A stretch of DNA of 64,000 nucleotides from NCBI GenBank assembly GCA_005885555.1, contig VAWN01000024.1:181911-245910 (forward strand). The letters run 5' to 3'. Of this stretch, positions 46,750 to 56,619 are shown in pieces. Each line of letters starts with the position of its first letter. Positions within the stretch are counted from its first letter, which is position 1. The position numbers and the translations under genes were made by a program. This stretch comes from Actinomycetota bacterium (GTDB taxonomy: Bacteria; Actinomycetota; Actinomycetes; Mycobacteriales; Micromonosporaceae). The notes under the pieces are model-generated. The model ran no database searches, was not told the DNA's origin, and saw only the letters and a program-made list of their open reading frames with translations.

Positions 46750-47706
46750 ATGCGCTTCCGCGCCGTTCTCGTGGTCTACCTGGCCGCCGCGCTGTGCGCC
46801 GCCGCCGTCGCCGTACCGGTGGCGCGCGCGTTCCTGCGTGTGCCGCCCGCCGGCGCGGCGGCGTCGTCGCCGCCACCCGCCCCGGCGCCGGTCTCCCCGT
46901 CCACGGTCGTCGGGCACCTGCGGCTGGCCGCACAGCAGCCGCCGCCCCCGCCGACCATCCACGCGCCCGCCGACCCGAACACGATCACCGGGCCGCCGTA
47001 CCTGAAGTACTTCGGCTGGGCACTGCTCGACCGCCGTACCGGGCAGGCGACCGGCTCGGCCAACCGGGAGACCGGTACCAACACGACCGAGTCGATGCTC
47101 AAGGTCTGGATCGCGGCCGAGTACCTGCGGCACACCCCGCACCCGTCGGCCGGCGCGCTGGGCGAGCTGCACAAGATGATCGTGGACAGCGACGACAATG
47201 TGGCGTTCGACTACTTCCACACCGAGGGCGGCGACGCCACGATCCACGAGCTGGTCAACGTCTGCGGCCTGACCAACACGCACACGCCGGGCATCAACGA
47301 GTGGTCGGTCACCACGATGTCGCCGGCTGACGCGGTACGGCTCGGGCAGTGCGTCGCCTCCGGTACCGCGGCCGGCCCGGCCTGGACGGACTGGCTGCTC
47401 AAGACGATGCGCGAGGTACGCGGCAGGGTCGCCGACCAGCAGCGGACCACCGGCGGTGGGCGCTGGGGGATCATCGACGCGCTGCCTCCGGCAATGGCGG
47501 CCGCGACCTCGATCAAGAACGGCTGGACCGCCCAGTCCGACCACAACTGGCACATCAACTGCCTGGCGATCCACCCGGACTGGATCCTGGCGGTCTCGCT
47601 GCGGTACCCGTGGACGGGGCCGGACTGGCAGCACTCGAACAACCTGCAGCCGGGCGCGGACGCCTGCGCCTCGGTGACCCGCCAGCTCCTGACCCCGCCC
47701 TCCTAG
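46750..47706 (+). CDS. Secreted class A beta-lactamase-fold protein, paralogue 2
   Basis: 318 residues. It has the same layout as the preceding gene: signal/anchor (AVLVVYLAAALCAAAVAVPV), a long Pro-rich linker (PPPAPAPVSPST), then ESMLKVWIA (SxxK), VDSDDNVAFDYF (SDN-like), the paired cysteines (VCGLTNT, LGQCVASG) and IKNGWTA (KTG-like). The two proteins are clearly tandem duplicates. ATG 46750 has GGAG about 9 nt upstream; a GTG at 46735 is also in frame. Followed by a strong hairpin. Role unknown; a peptidoglycan-related role is possible. Confidence 0.75.
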   Translation: MRFRAVLVVYLAAALCAAAVAVPVARAFLRVPPAGAAASSPPPAPAPVSPSTVVGHLRLAAQQPPPPPTIHAPADPNTITGPPYLKYFGWALLDRRTGQATGSANRETGTNTTESMLKVWIAAEYLRHTPHPSAGALGELHKMIVDSDDNVAFDYFHTEGGDATIHELVNVCGLTNTHTPGINEWSVTTMSPADAVRLGQCVASGTAAGPAWTDWLLKTMREVRGRVADQQRTTGGGRWGIIDALPPAMAAATSIKNGWTAQSDHNWHINCLAIHPDWILAVSLRYPWTGPDWQHSNNLQPGADACASVTRQLLTPPS

Positions 47707-47733
47707 CCCGCCTCCTAGCCCGCCGATCTTGCC

Positions 47734-47809
47734 CGCCGATCTTGGACTTGTGGTGCCCGACTCGCGGAGCTCTGCGGCTTTTGTCCCCGACACAAGTCCA
47801 AGATCGGCG
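47734..47809. terminator. Long hairpin B, 19-bp perfect stem
   Basis: Left arm CGCCGATCTTGGACTTGTG (47734-47752) and right arm CACAAGTCCAAGATCGGCG (47791-47809) pair perfectly over 19 bp around a 38-nt loop. It lies between convergent genes. The arm core TCTTGGAC/GTCCAAGA is shared with hairpins A (10990) and C (63751). It is followed by G-rich direct repeats (GGCCACGCGGAGGGGCGG twice, about 47830-47880). Confidence 0.65.
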
Positions 47810-47899
47810 CGGAGGGGGCGGCGCGGAGGGGGCCACGCGGAGGGGCGGGGCGGGGCGGGGGGCCACGCGGAGGGGCGGCGGGAGAGGGGCCGGCCGGCG

Positions 47900-49988
<2,089 letters not shown>

Positions 49989-50070
49989 CCACTCACGGTA
50001 GCCAGCGGGTACGACCGGAAAAACCGCATGCCCGACAGGGCACCGGGTTGTAGCCTTGTCTGCTGCTCTC

Positions 50071-50121
50071 ACCGGGGCACAGCTTTTACGGGGGCACAGC
50101 TCTTACCGGGGCACAGCCGGC
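50071..50121. repeat. Three 17-bp direct repeats upstream of helD
   Basis: Units ACCGGGGCACAGCTTTT (50071-50087), ACGGGGGCACAGCTCTT (50088-50104) and ACCGGGGCACAGCCGGC (50105-50121), head to tail, with the invariant core GGGGCACAGC. The array lies 52 bp before the helD start. Such iterons usually bind a regulator cooperatively. No match to the known rifamycin-associated element was seen. Confidence 0.65.
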
Positions 50122-50173
50122 ACCGCCGCAGACCGAGCGGCCGGAGCGCCGGGCGGCCATTCCTTGACCAGGG

Positions 50174-52261
50174 ATGTCGATGACCACGCCCGATCTGGAC
50201 ACTGAACTCACCCAGGAACGCGAACACCTCACCGCGTCGCGCGCCGCGCTGCGGCGGATGCGCGAGCATGCCGAGGCGTTGTACCGCACCGGCGACACGG
50301 TGACCGGCGACCCGTACAGCGCGGAGACCCTCGGCACCACGCTGCGCCGCCGGATCGTCGAGCTCGCCGACGATCCCACCACCCCGTTGTTCTTCGGCAA
50401 GCTCGACTTCGCCGTCGAGCGCCGCCCGGCTGGTCCGGCCCAAGTGCCGGCCCAGGTGCCGGCCCACGACGCGGAGCGGTACCACATCGGCCGGCGGCAC
50501 GTCGTCGACGACCGCGGCGAACCGATGGTGCTGGACTGGCGCGCACCGCTGTCCCGCGCGTTCTACCGGGCGTCGGCGCGCGACCCGCAGGGCGTCGCGA
50601 CCCGGCGCCGCTTCGGCTTCCAGGCCGGCGTGCTGACCAGCTTCGAAGACGAGCACCTGGACCGGGGCGAGGAACTCGGCACCGCCTCACGGATCCTGAC
50701 CGAGGAGATCGAGCGGCCGCGCGTCGGGCCGATGCGCGACATCGTGGCCACCATCCAGCCGGAGCAGGACGAGCTGGTGCGCGCGGCGATCGAGGAGTCG
50801 GTCTGCGTGCAGGGCGCCCCGGGTACCGGGAAGACCGCGGTCGGGCTGCACCGGGCGGCCTTCCTGCTGTACCTGCACCGGGAACGGCTGCGCCGGTCCG
50901 GGGTACTGATCGTCGGGCCGAACCGCGCCTTCCTGCACTACATCGCCGCGGTACTGCCGGCGCTCGGCGAGGTCGACGTCATCCAGTCCACTGTGGACGG
51001 TCTGCTCGCGACAAAGCCGACGGCCGACGATTCGCCGCAAGCGCAACGGGTGAAGCACGACGCCCGCATGGCCGAGGTGCTGCGCCGGGCGATCGACGGG
51101 TACGTGCGCAAGCCGACCGGGCCGATCCAGGTGTCCGACGGCGCATACCGCTGGCGGCTGTCCGAAGACGTGCTGCGCCGCGTCGTCGACGACGTGCGCC
51201 GGGAGCATCCGCCGCACGCGGTCGGCCGGGAACGGGTCCGGGCCCGGGTGGTGAGCCTGCTGCAACGGCAGGTGGAGGCGCGCAGCGGCGAGTCGCCCGG
51301 CGAGGCGTGGGTACGCAGGACCGGCCGGTCGGCCACGGTAACCGGGTTCCTCGACGAGGTGTGGCCGGCGGTCACCGCCGGGGCGCTGGTGCACCAGGTG
51401 CTGTCCGACCCGTCCCGCGCGGGCGCCGGCATCCTCACCGAAGCCGAGCAGGCGGCGCTGCGCTGGGCCAGGCCGCCGCGGTCGGTGAGGTCGGCGCGGT
51501 GGTCGGCGGCGGACGCGGTACTCGTCGACGAGGCGGCCGGGCTGATCGACCGGCTGCCGAGCTTCGGCCACGTGGTCGTCGACGAGGCGCAGGACCTGTC
51601 CCCGATGCAGTGCCGCGCGATCGCCCGGCGCAGCGAGCACGGCTCGCTCACGCTGCTCGGCGACCTGGCGCAGGGCACCGCGCCGTGGGCCACCCGGGAC
51701 TGGTCGGCCACCATGGAGCACCTGGGCAAGCCGGGCACCGCGGTGGTACCGCTGACGGTCGGTTTCCGGGTACCCGACGCCGTCGTGACGCTGGCGAACC
51801 GGCTGCTTCCGGCGCTGGAGGTCGACGTACCGGCGGCCCGTTCCCTGCGCCACGACGGCTGGCTGCGCATCACGCAGGCGACCGACCTCGACGCGCAGGC
51901 GGTCACCGAGGTCCGCGGCGCACTCGACCACGACGGTTCGGTCGGCGTGATCGCCGCCGATGCCGCGGTACCCCGACTGAGCGCGGCCCTGCGCGCCGCC
52001 GGCATCGACCCGGGCGACGCCGAGGACGGGGACCGGGTGACGCTGCTGCCGGCGACGCTGGCGAAGGGGTTGGAGTACGACCACGTGGTCGTCGTCGAGC
52101 CGGCCGAGATCGTGGCCGCCGAACCGCGCGGTCTCAACCGGCTCTACGTGGTGCTGACCCGCGCGGTGTCCCGGCTGTCCGTGGTGCACCGCGAGCCGCT
52201 GCCGCAATCCCTGACTGGAGGCGATCAGCACGCTCACCCGATTCATCGAGACCGGCCTTGA
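50174..52261 (+). CDS. helD: HelD/HelR-like superfamily 1 helicase (RNA polymerase recycling)
   Basis: 695 residues. An N-terminal coiled coil (LDTELTQEREHLTASRAALRRMREH) and a YHIGRRHVVDD..EPMVLDWRAPLSRAFY segment are typical of HelD. Then come Walker A GAPGTGKTAVGLHRAAFLLY (about residue 215), an extended insert, Walker B HVVVDEAQDLSPMQ (about 460), and motifs AKGLEYDHVVVVEP and LYVVLTRAV. HelD proteins dismantle stalled RNA polymerase complexes; some actinobacterial relatives give rifampicin resistance. ATG 50174 was used; 50180 is also possible. Three 17-bp iterons lie upstream. Confidence 0.9.
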   Translation: MSMTTPDLDTELTQEREHLTASRAALRRMREHAEALYRTGDTVTGDPYSAETLGTTLRRRIVELADDPTTPLFFGKLDFAVERRPAGPAQVPAQVPAHDAERYHIGRRHVVDDRGEPMVLDWRAPLSRAFYRASARDPQGVATRRRFGFQAGVLTSFEDEHLDRGEELGTASRILTEEIERPRVGPMRDIVATIQPEQDELVRAAIEESVCVQGAPGTGKTAVGLHRAAFLLYLHRERLRRSGVLIVGPNRAFLHYIAAVLPALGEVDVIQSTVDGLLATKPTADDSPQAQRVKHDARMAEVLRRAIDGYVRKPTGPIQVSDGAYRWRLSEDVLRRVVDDVRREHPPHAVGRERVRARVVSLLQRQVEARSGESPGEAWVRRTGRSATVTGFLDEVWPAVTAGALVHQVLSDPSRAGAGILTEAEQAALRWARPPRSVRSARWSAADAVLVDEAAGLIDRLPSFGHVVVDEAQDLSPMQCRAIARRSEHGSLTLLGDLAQGTAPWATRDWSATMEHLGKPGTAVVPLTVGFRVPDAVVTLANRLLPALEVDVPAARSLRHDGWLRITQATDLDAQAVTEVRGALDHDGSVGVIAADAAVPRLSAALRAAGIDPGDAEDGDRVTLLPATLAKGLEYDHVVVVEPAEIVAAEPRGLNRLYVVLTRAVSRLSVVHREPLPQSLTGGDQHAHPIHRDRP

Positions 52262-52293
52262 TGCCAGGATGCCGGGGAAGGAGGAAAACCACG

Positions 52294-53064
52294 ATGAGAG
52301 TGAGTGAGTACGCCCCCGGCGTCCCGTGCTGGGTGGACCTCGGTTCCCCGGATGTCGAGGCGGCGAAGGCGTTCTACAGCGCGCTGTTCGGCTGGGTGGC
52401 GCAGCCGTCACCGCCGGAGGCCGGCGGGTACACCATCTTCCACCTGGGCGACAGCCCCGTCGCGGCGGTCGGGCCACTGACCAACGAGGGGCAGCCGCCG
52501 ACGTGGAGCTGGTACGCGGCGACGCCCGACGCGGATGAGGTGGCCCGCCGGGTCGAGGCGTCCGGCGGCAAGGTACTGGTGGCGCCGTTCGACGTGCTGG
52601 ACGCCGGCCGGATGGCGGTGTTCCTCGACGCCGGCGGCACGCCGTTCTCGATCTGGCAGGCGGGTACCTTCGCCGGTGCGCAGGTGGTGACCGAACCCGG
52701 CGCGGTCAGCTGGAACGAGCTGATGACCCGCGACCCGGAGGCGGCGACCGAGTTCTACGGCCGGGTACTGGGCTGGGCGCCGAAGGTCAACGCCAACCCG
52801 GACATGCCCTACACCGAGTTCCAGGTCGACGGGCGGTCGGTCGCCGGCATGATGCCGATGATCGGCGAGGCCTGGCCGGCGGACCTGCCCGATCACTGGA
52901 TGATCTACTTCGGCGTCGCGGACTGTGACGCGTCGTGCGAGCAGGTCCGGTCACTGGGCGGCTCGGTGTCGGTACCCCCGACCGACGTGCCCGGTGTCGG
53001 ACGGTTCGCCGTCGTCGCCGATCCCACCGGCGCCTTCTTCTCGGTGATCGCGCTGGTCGGGTAG
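52294..53064 (+). CDS. VOC family protein (two glyoxalase-fold modules)
   Basis: 256 residues with two similar halves. Each begins like CWVDLGSPDVEAAKAFYSALFGW / SWNELMTRDPEAATEFYGRVLGW and ends in DAGGTPFSIWQ / DPTGAFFSVIAL. This is the duplicated VOC (glyoxalase/bleomycin-resistance) fold. The usual metal ligands are only partly evident, so the activity is unknown. The ATG has a textbook AAGGAGG site. It may be co-transcribed with helD 32 nt upstream. A stem-loop terminator follows. Confidence 0.9.
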   Translation: MRVSEYAPGVPCWVDLGSPDVEAAKAFYSALFGWVAQPSPPEAGGYTIFHLGDSPVAAVGPLTNEGQPPTWSWYAATPDADEVARRVEASGGKVLVAPFDVLDAGRMAVFLDAGGTPFSIWQAGTFAGAQVVTEPGAVSWNELMTRDPEAATEFYGRVLGWAPKVNANPDMPYTEFQVDGRSVAGMMPMIGEAWPADLPDHWMIYFGVADCDASCEQVRSLGGSVSVPPTDVPGVGRFAVVADPTGAFFSVIALVG

Positions 53065-53072
53065 CCGTTGCG

Positions 53073-53112
53073 CACGCCTCCGGCCCGGACACGTTGGCGG
53101 ACCGGAGGCGTG
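53073..53112. terminator. Stem-loop after the VOC gene
   Basis: Arms ACGCCTCCGG (53074-53083) and CCGGAGGCGT (53102-53111) with an additional closing pair form an 11-bp stem and an 18-nt loop, just after the VOC stop. No U-tract follows, as is common in actinobacteria. Confidence 0.6.
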
Positions 53113-53144
53113 TAGCGGGTGCGGCCGGTGGGGAGTATGCGGAG

Positions 53145-53462
53145 ATGGCGACCAATAGCGAACAAGCGTACGAGCGGCTGGTGGCGGACCTGTCCGGCCG
53201 CGGGGTGACGGCCGGCTACATGTTCGGCAAGCCGACACTGAAGATCGGTACCCACTCGATCGCCTGCCTGTACAACGAGGGCATGGCGTTCAAACTGGGC
53301 GCGGGCACCTCTGAGCATGTCGAGGCACTGGCGCTGCGCGGGGCCGGGCTCTTCGACCCGTCGGGCACCGGACGGCAGATGCAGGACTGGGTCTGGGTAC
53401 CGGTCGAGCACGCCAAGCACTGGGTCGAGTTCGCCGACGCCGCGGTCTACCGGTCGGTCTGA
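53145..53462 (+). CDS. TfoX N-terminal-domain-like protein
   Basis: 105 residues. It resembles the TfoX_N/YjbR-type small proteins: YMFGKPTLKIGTHSIACLYNEGMAFKLG (the family has MFGG..L..NGK.FA), and a C-terminal WVWVPVEHAKHWVEFADAA. The function of stand-alone copies in actinobacteria is unknown. ATG 53145 is preceded by GGGGAG. Its 3' end overlaps the convergent DUF4229 gene by 16 nt. Confidence 0.75.
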   Translation: MATNSEQAYERLVADLSGRGVTAGYMFGKPTLKIGTHSIACLYNEGMAFKLGAGTSEHVEALALRGAGLFDPSGTGRQMQDWVWVPVEHAKHWVEFADAAVYRSV

Positions 53463-53728
53463 CCGTCCTCGTCGGTACCCTCGGGCTCCTCGCCGGCGAG
53501 CGCGGCCCGCAGCCGCTGCTTCTCCTGGCGGCGCCGGACCATCGCGTCGTCCATCTGGCCGATCATCTCCAGCCGCCACTTGCGCAGCACCACGAACTGC
53601 AGCGCGAACGAGACGACCACCGCCACCATCAGCTTGACCCAGAGGTTCAGCGGTACCGGCAGCAGCACCAGCGCGCAGGCCACGAACAGGCCGACCCGGC
53701 CGAGCGTGTACTTCAGTGCCGGGTTCAT
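53447..53728 (-). CDS. DUF4229 small membrane protein
   Basis: 93 residues. Two membrane helices (YTLGRVGLFVACALVLLPV and LMVAVVVSFALQFVVL) are followed by a charged tail (RRRQEKQRLRAALAGEEPEG). This is the layout of DUF4229 proteins, which adjoin menaquinone genes in several actinobacteria. ATG overlaps the mqnE stop by one base (TGATG), so it is coupled to mqnE. A membrane role near quinone synthesis is only a contextual guess. Confidence 0.8.
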   Translation of the reverse strand: MNPALKYTLGRVGLFVACALVLLPVPLNLWVKLMVAVVVSFALQFVVLRKWRLEMIGQMDDAMVRRRQEKQRLRAALAGEEPEGTDEDGQTDR

Positions 53729-54897
53729 CAGGCCCACACCTGCTGCGGCTCGGCCCGCCGCTGGGCGAGCGGGACCGGCGGATCGTACTCCCGGACCACC
53801 TGGTAGCGCGTGTTGCGCTCGACCGGCCGGAAGCCGGCGTCCCGGATCAGTTGCAGCAAGTCGTCGCGGTGCATGGTGTCCGGCGTGCCGTAGTGGTCCG
53901 CGTCGTGTGTGATCTTGTACTCGACCACCGACCCGTCGAGGTCGTCCACGCCGAAGTTGAGCGAGAGCTGGGCGACCGACAGGCCGTGCATGACCCAGAA
54001 GCACTTGACGTGCGGCACGTTGTCGAACAGCAGGCGGGACACGGCGAACGTCTTGAGCGACTCGGCCGGCGCCGCCATCGTGGTGCGCGCCTGCAGCCGG
54101 TTGCGGATCTTCCCGTCCGCCGAGTCGACGAAGTCGTGCTGGTAACGCAGCGGAATGAACACCTGGAACCCGCCGGTCTCGTCCTGCAGCTCGCGCAGCC
54201 GCAGTACGTGGTCGACGCGGTGGCGGGGCTCCTCGATGTGCCCGTACAGCATCGTGCACGGCGTCTTCATGCCCTTACCGTGCGCCAGCCGGTGGATACG
54301 CGACCAGTCCTCCCAGTGCGTGGCGTGATCGACGATCTCGCCGCGCACCTCCCAGTCGAAGATCTCCGCACCGCCGCCGGTCAGCGACTCCAGGCCGGCG
54401 TCGATCAGCTCGTCGAGGATCTCGTCGGCGGTCCGCCCGGAGATCTTCTCGAACCAGTGGATCTCGGTGGCGGTGAAGCACTTGAGCGACACCTGCGGCA
54501 GCGCGGCCTTCAGCTCGCGCAGCACCTTCGGGTAGTACTTCCACGGCAACGTGGGGTGCAGTCCGTTGACGATGTGCAGCTCGGTGAGCTGCTCGTCCTC
54601 CATCTCCTTGGCCTTGGCGACGGCCTCGTGGACGCGCATCGTGTAGGCGTCCTTCTCGCCCGGCTTGCGCTGGAACGAGCAGTATGCACATGAAGCCGAG
54701 CAGACGTTGGTCAGGTTCAGGTGCCGGTTGACGTTGAACATCACCCGGTCGCCGTTGCGCTGCGTGCGGACGTGGTGCGCGAGGCGGCCCAGCCAGGCCA
54801 GATCGTCGCTGTCGTACAGGGCGATGCCGTCCTCGCGGGACAGCCGCGCGCCGGAATACACCTTCGCTTCGAGTTCGCTCCTGTGCCCGGGGTCCAC
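53728..54897 (-). CDS. mqnE: Aminofutalosine synthase (radical SAM)
   Basis: 389 residues from GTG (VDPGHRSELEAKV). Radical-SAM CxxxCxxC lies in NVCSASCAYCSFQRKPGE (about residue 70). Family segments are HIVNGLHPTLPWKYYPKVL, TGGGAEIFDWEVR and CTMLYGHIEEPRHRVDHVL. It joins 3-enolpyruvyl benzoate and S-adenosylmethionine to make aminofutalosine, the second step after MqnA. The downstream DUF4229 gene is coupled. It contains no interruption. Confidence 0.95.
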   Translation of the reverse strand: MDPGHRSELEAKVYSGARLSREDGIALYDSDDLAWLGRLAHHVRTQRNGDRVMFNVNRHLNLTNVCSASCAYCSFQRKPGEKDAYTMRVHEAVAKAKEMEDEQLTELHIVNGLHPTLPWKYYPKVLRELKAALPQVSLKCFTATEIHWFEKISGRTADEILDELIDAGLESLTGGGAEIFDWEVRGEIVDHATHWEDWSRIHRLAHGKGMKTPCTMLYGHIEEPRHRVDHVLRLRELQDETGGFQVFIPLRYQHDFVDSADGKIRNRLQARTTMAAPAESLKTFAVSRLLFDNVPHVKCFWVMHGLSVAQLSLNFGVDDLDGSVVEYKITHDADHYGTPDTMHRDDLLQLIRDAGFRPVERNTRYQVVREYDPPVPLAQRRAEPQQVWA

Positions 54898-55042
54898 GGC
54901 ATCGACTGTACGTCCGGGTACCGACACTCTGTCTGGCGGCCCGGTACTCAGGGATCCGTTACCCCGCTGGGAGTGACAGATCTCGTTGTCTGAGGTAGAC
55001 CAGAGTGGGGAAGGCGTTCGGGCACTCCGGAAAGACGAGGCG

Positions 55043-56473
55043 ATGAGCAAGCGCACCTTCGCACCGGCGATGATCGCGTTTGTGCTGCTGGGTGCCCTCG
55101 TCACGAGGCCCGCCTTCGCCGACACCACCAGCCCCGGCGGGGTACCCGACCCGGGCGTTCCGCCGGTCGCGACCGGCCCGGTCCTCCCGGGTGGTGGGAC
55201 CGCGGTACCGACCAGCGCGCAGACGGCCACCCCGGTCGCCGGGCCGATGGCCAGCCAGATCCTCAGCCAGCGCGCCCAGGTCGAGGCGCTCGGCGAGCAG
55301 CTGACCAAGCTGACCCAGGAGGTCGAGGCCGCCACCCAGGCCCGGCAGCGCACCTTCGACGCTTGGCAGAACGCGAAAGACCAGGCCAGCCGGCTGCAAC
55401 AGCAGGCGGACAGCGCCGCCACGAACGCGTACAAGCAGGCGACCCAGCTCGGCCCGCTCAGCGGGTACGCCAACGACGTCGGCCAGCTCAACGAGCTCGT
55501 GCCGGGTGGACTCGGGCTCGCGTCAGGCGCCGACAGCCCGCAGTCGGCGGTACTCGACGCGGCCAGCGCCGCCGCCCTCGAACGCTCCGCCGAGTCGGCC
55601 TACGCCACCGCGCTCGCGACCGAACAGCAGCTCACCCAGCAGCAGGCCAGCGTCAAGGCCAACCACGACCAGCAGGCCGCCACACTCGCCAGCCTGGAGG
55701 CACAAAACGCCGCGGCCGCCCAGCAGGCCGACGCGGCACAGGACGCCGTCGACGCGCAGCTGGCCGGGCAGTTCGCCGCCGGTACCCTGACCAACGGGCA
55801 GGCCCCCAGCTCCGTGGCACTCGCCGCCGTGGCGGCCGCACGCAGCAAGCTGGGCAGCCCTTATGTCTGGGGTACCCAGGGTCCGCTCACCTTCGACTGC
55901 TCCGGCCTGGTCTGGTGGGCCTACGGGCAGGCCGGGTTCCACGGGCTGCCCCGGGTCGCCGCCGACCAGTACCACGCGACGACGCCGGTCACCGACACGC
56001 GCCAGCTTCTCGTCGGTGACCTGCTGTTCTTCAGTACGACCAGCCGCTCCGACTGGACCACGATCTCGCATGTCGGCATCTACTACGGTGGCGACTTCAT
56101 GATCGAGGCGCCGAACAGCGGCGAGGTTGTCAAGATCGCACACATCTGGTGGTCGGCGTTCTTCGGCGCCACACGGGTCGTCGGCGCCGTACCGGCCCCG
56201 GCTCCCGGGCCACCGCACCAGCCGCCGCCGCGACCGTCGCCGAACCCAATACCGTCGCCGCTGCCGTCGGTACCGGCACCGCCGCCGCTGCCGTCGCCGA
56301 GCCCGTCACCCAGCCCTTCCCCGAGCCCGTCGCCGTCGCCTTCGCCGAGCCCGTCCGGCTCGCCCAGCGCGCCGCCGTCGACGGCCCCGTCCTCGGCAGC
56401 TCCGTCCTCGGCACATCCGTCGACATCGCCGTCCGCCGCGTCCAGCTCCAGCGCACCCGGCCCGGGACCGTAG
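55043..56473 (+). CDS. Secreted NlpC/P60 peptidoglycan hydrolase with coiled coil
   Basis: 476 residues. Signal peptide (SKRTFAPAMIAFVLLGALVTRPAFA), coiled coil (about residues 75-225, QAQVEALGEQLTKLTQEVEAA and QLTQQQASVKANHDQQ), then an NlpC/P60 domain with catalytic Cys in TFDCSGLVWWAYG (about 300), His in SHVGIYYGG (about 350) and a polar third residue in APNSGEVV. A Pro-Ser repeat tail (PSPSPSPSP) of about 90 residues follows. This is the RipA/endopeptidase layout of actinobacterial D,L-endopeptidases that separate daughter cells. ATG is preceded by GACGAGG. Confidence 0.92.
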   Translation: MSKRTFAPAMIAFVLLGALVTRPAFADTTSPGGVPDPGVPPVATGPVLPGGGTAVPTSAQTATPVAGPMASQILSQRAQVEALGEQLTKLTQEVEAATQARQRTFDAWQNAKDQASRLQQQADSAATNAYKQATQLGPLSGYANDVGQLNELVPGGLGLASGADSPQSAVLDAASAAALERSAESAYATALATEQQLTQQQASVKANHDQQAATLASLEAQNAAAAQQADAAQDAVDAQLAGQFAAGTLTNGQAPSSVALAAVAAARSKLGSPYVWGTQGPLTFDCSGLVWWAYGQAGFHGLPRVAADQYHATTPVTDTRQLLVGDLLFFSTTSRSDWTTISHVGIYYGGDFMIEAPNSGEVVKIAHIWWSAFFGATRVVGAVPAPAPGPPHQPPPRPSPNPIPSPLPSVPAPPPLPSPSPSPSPSPSPSPSPSPSPSGSPSAPPSTAPSSAAPSSAHPSTSPSAASSSSAPGPGP

Positions 56474-56619
56474 GTCTCCGGTCAACTTGGCCGGGGTCGG
56501 GTGTGCTGAGTGGTCCCGGTATGGCACGGTGAACCCGGGGCGTCGCGGGGATGCGGTGGCGTCTCGGGTTCATCGCCGGCCGGCCGGATGGCAGGCGGGG
56601 ACAGCGCTGGGAGACTGCC

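Noticed and set aside
50071..50121. Rifamycin-associated element upstream of helD
   Set aside because: The known element is an inverted repeat with GGGGCTTGC arms; here the repeats are direct and have a different core.
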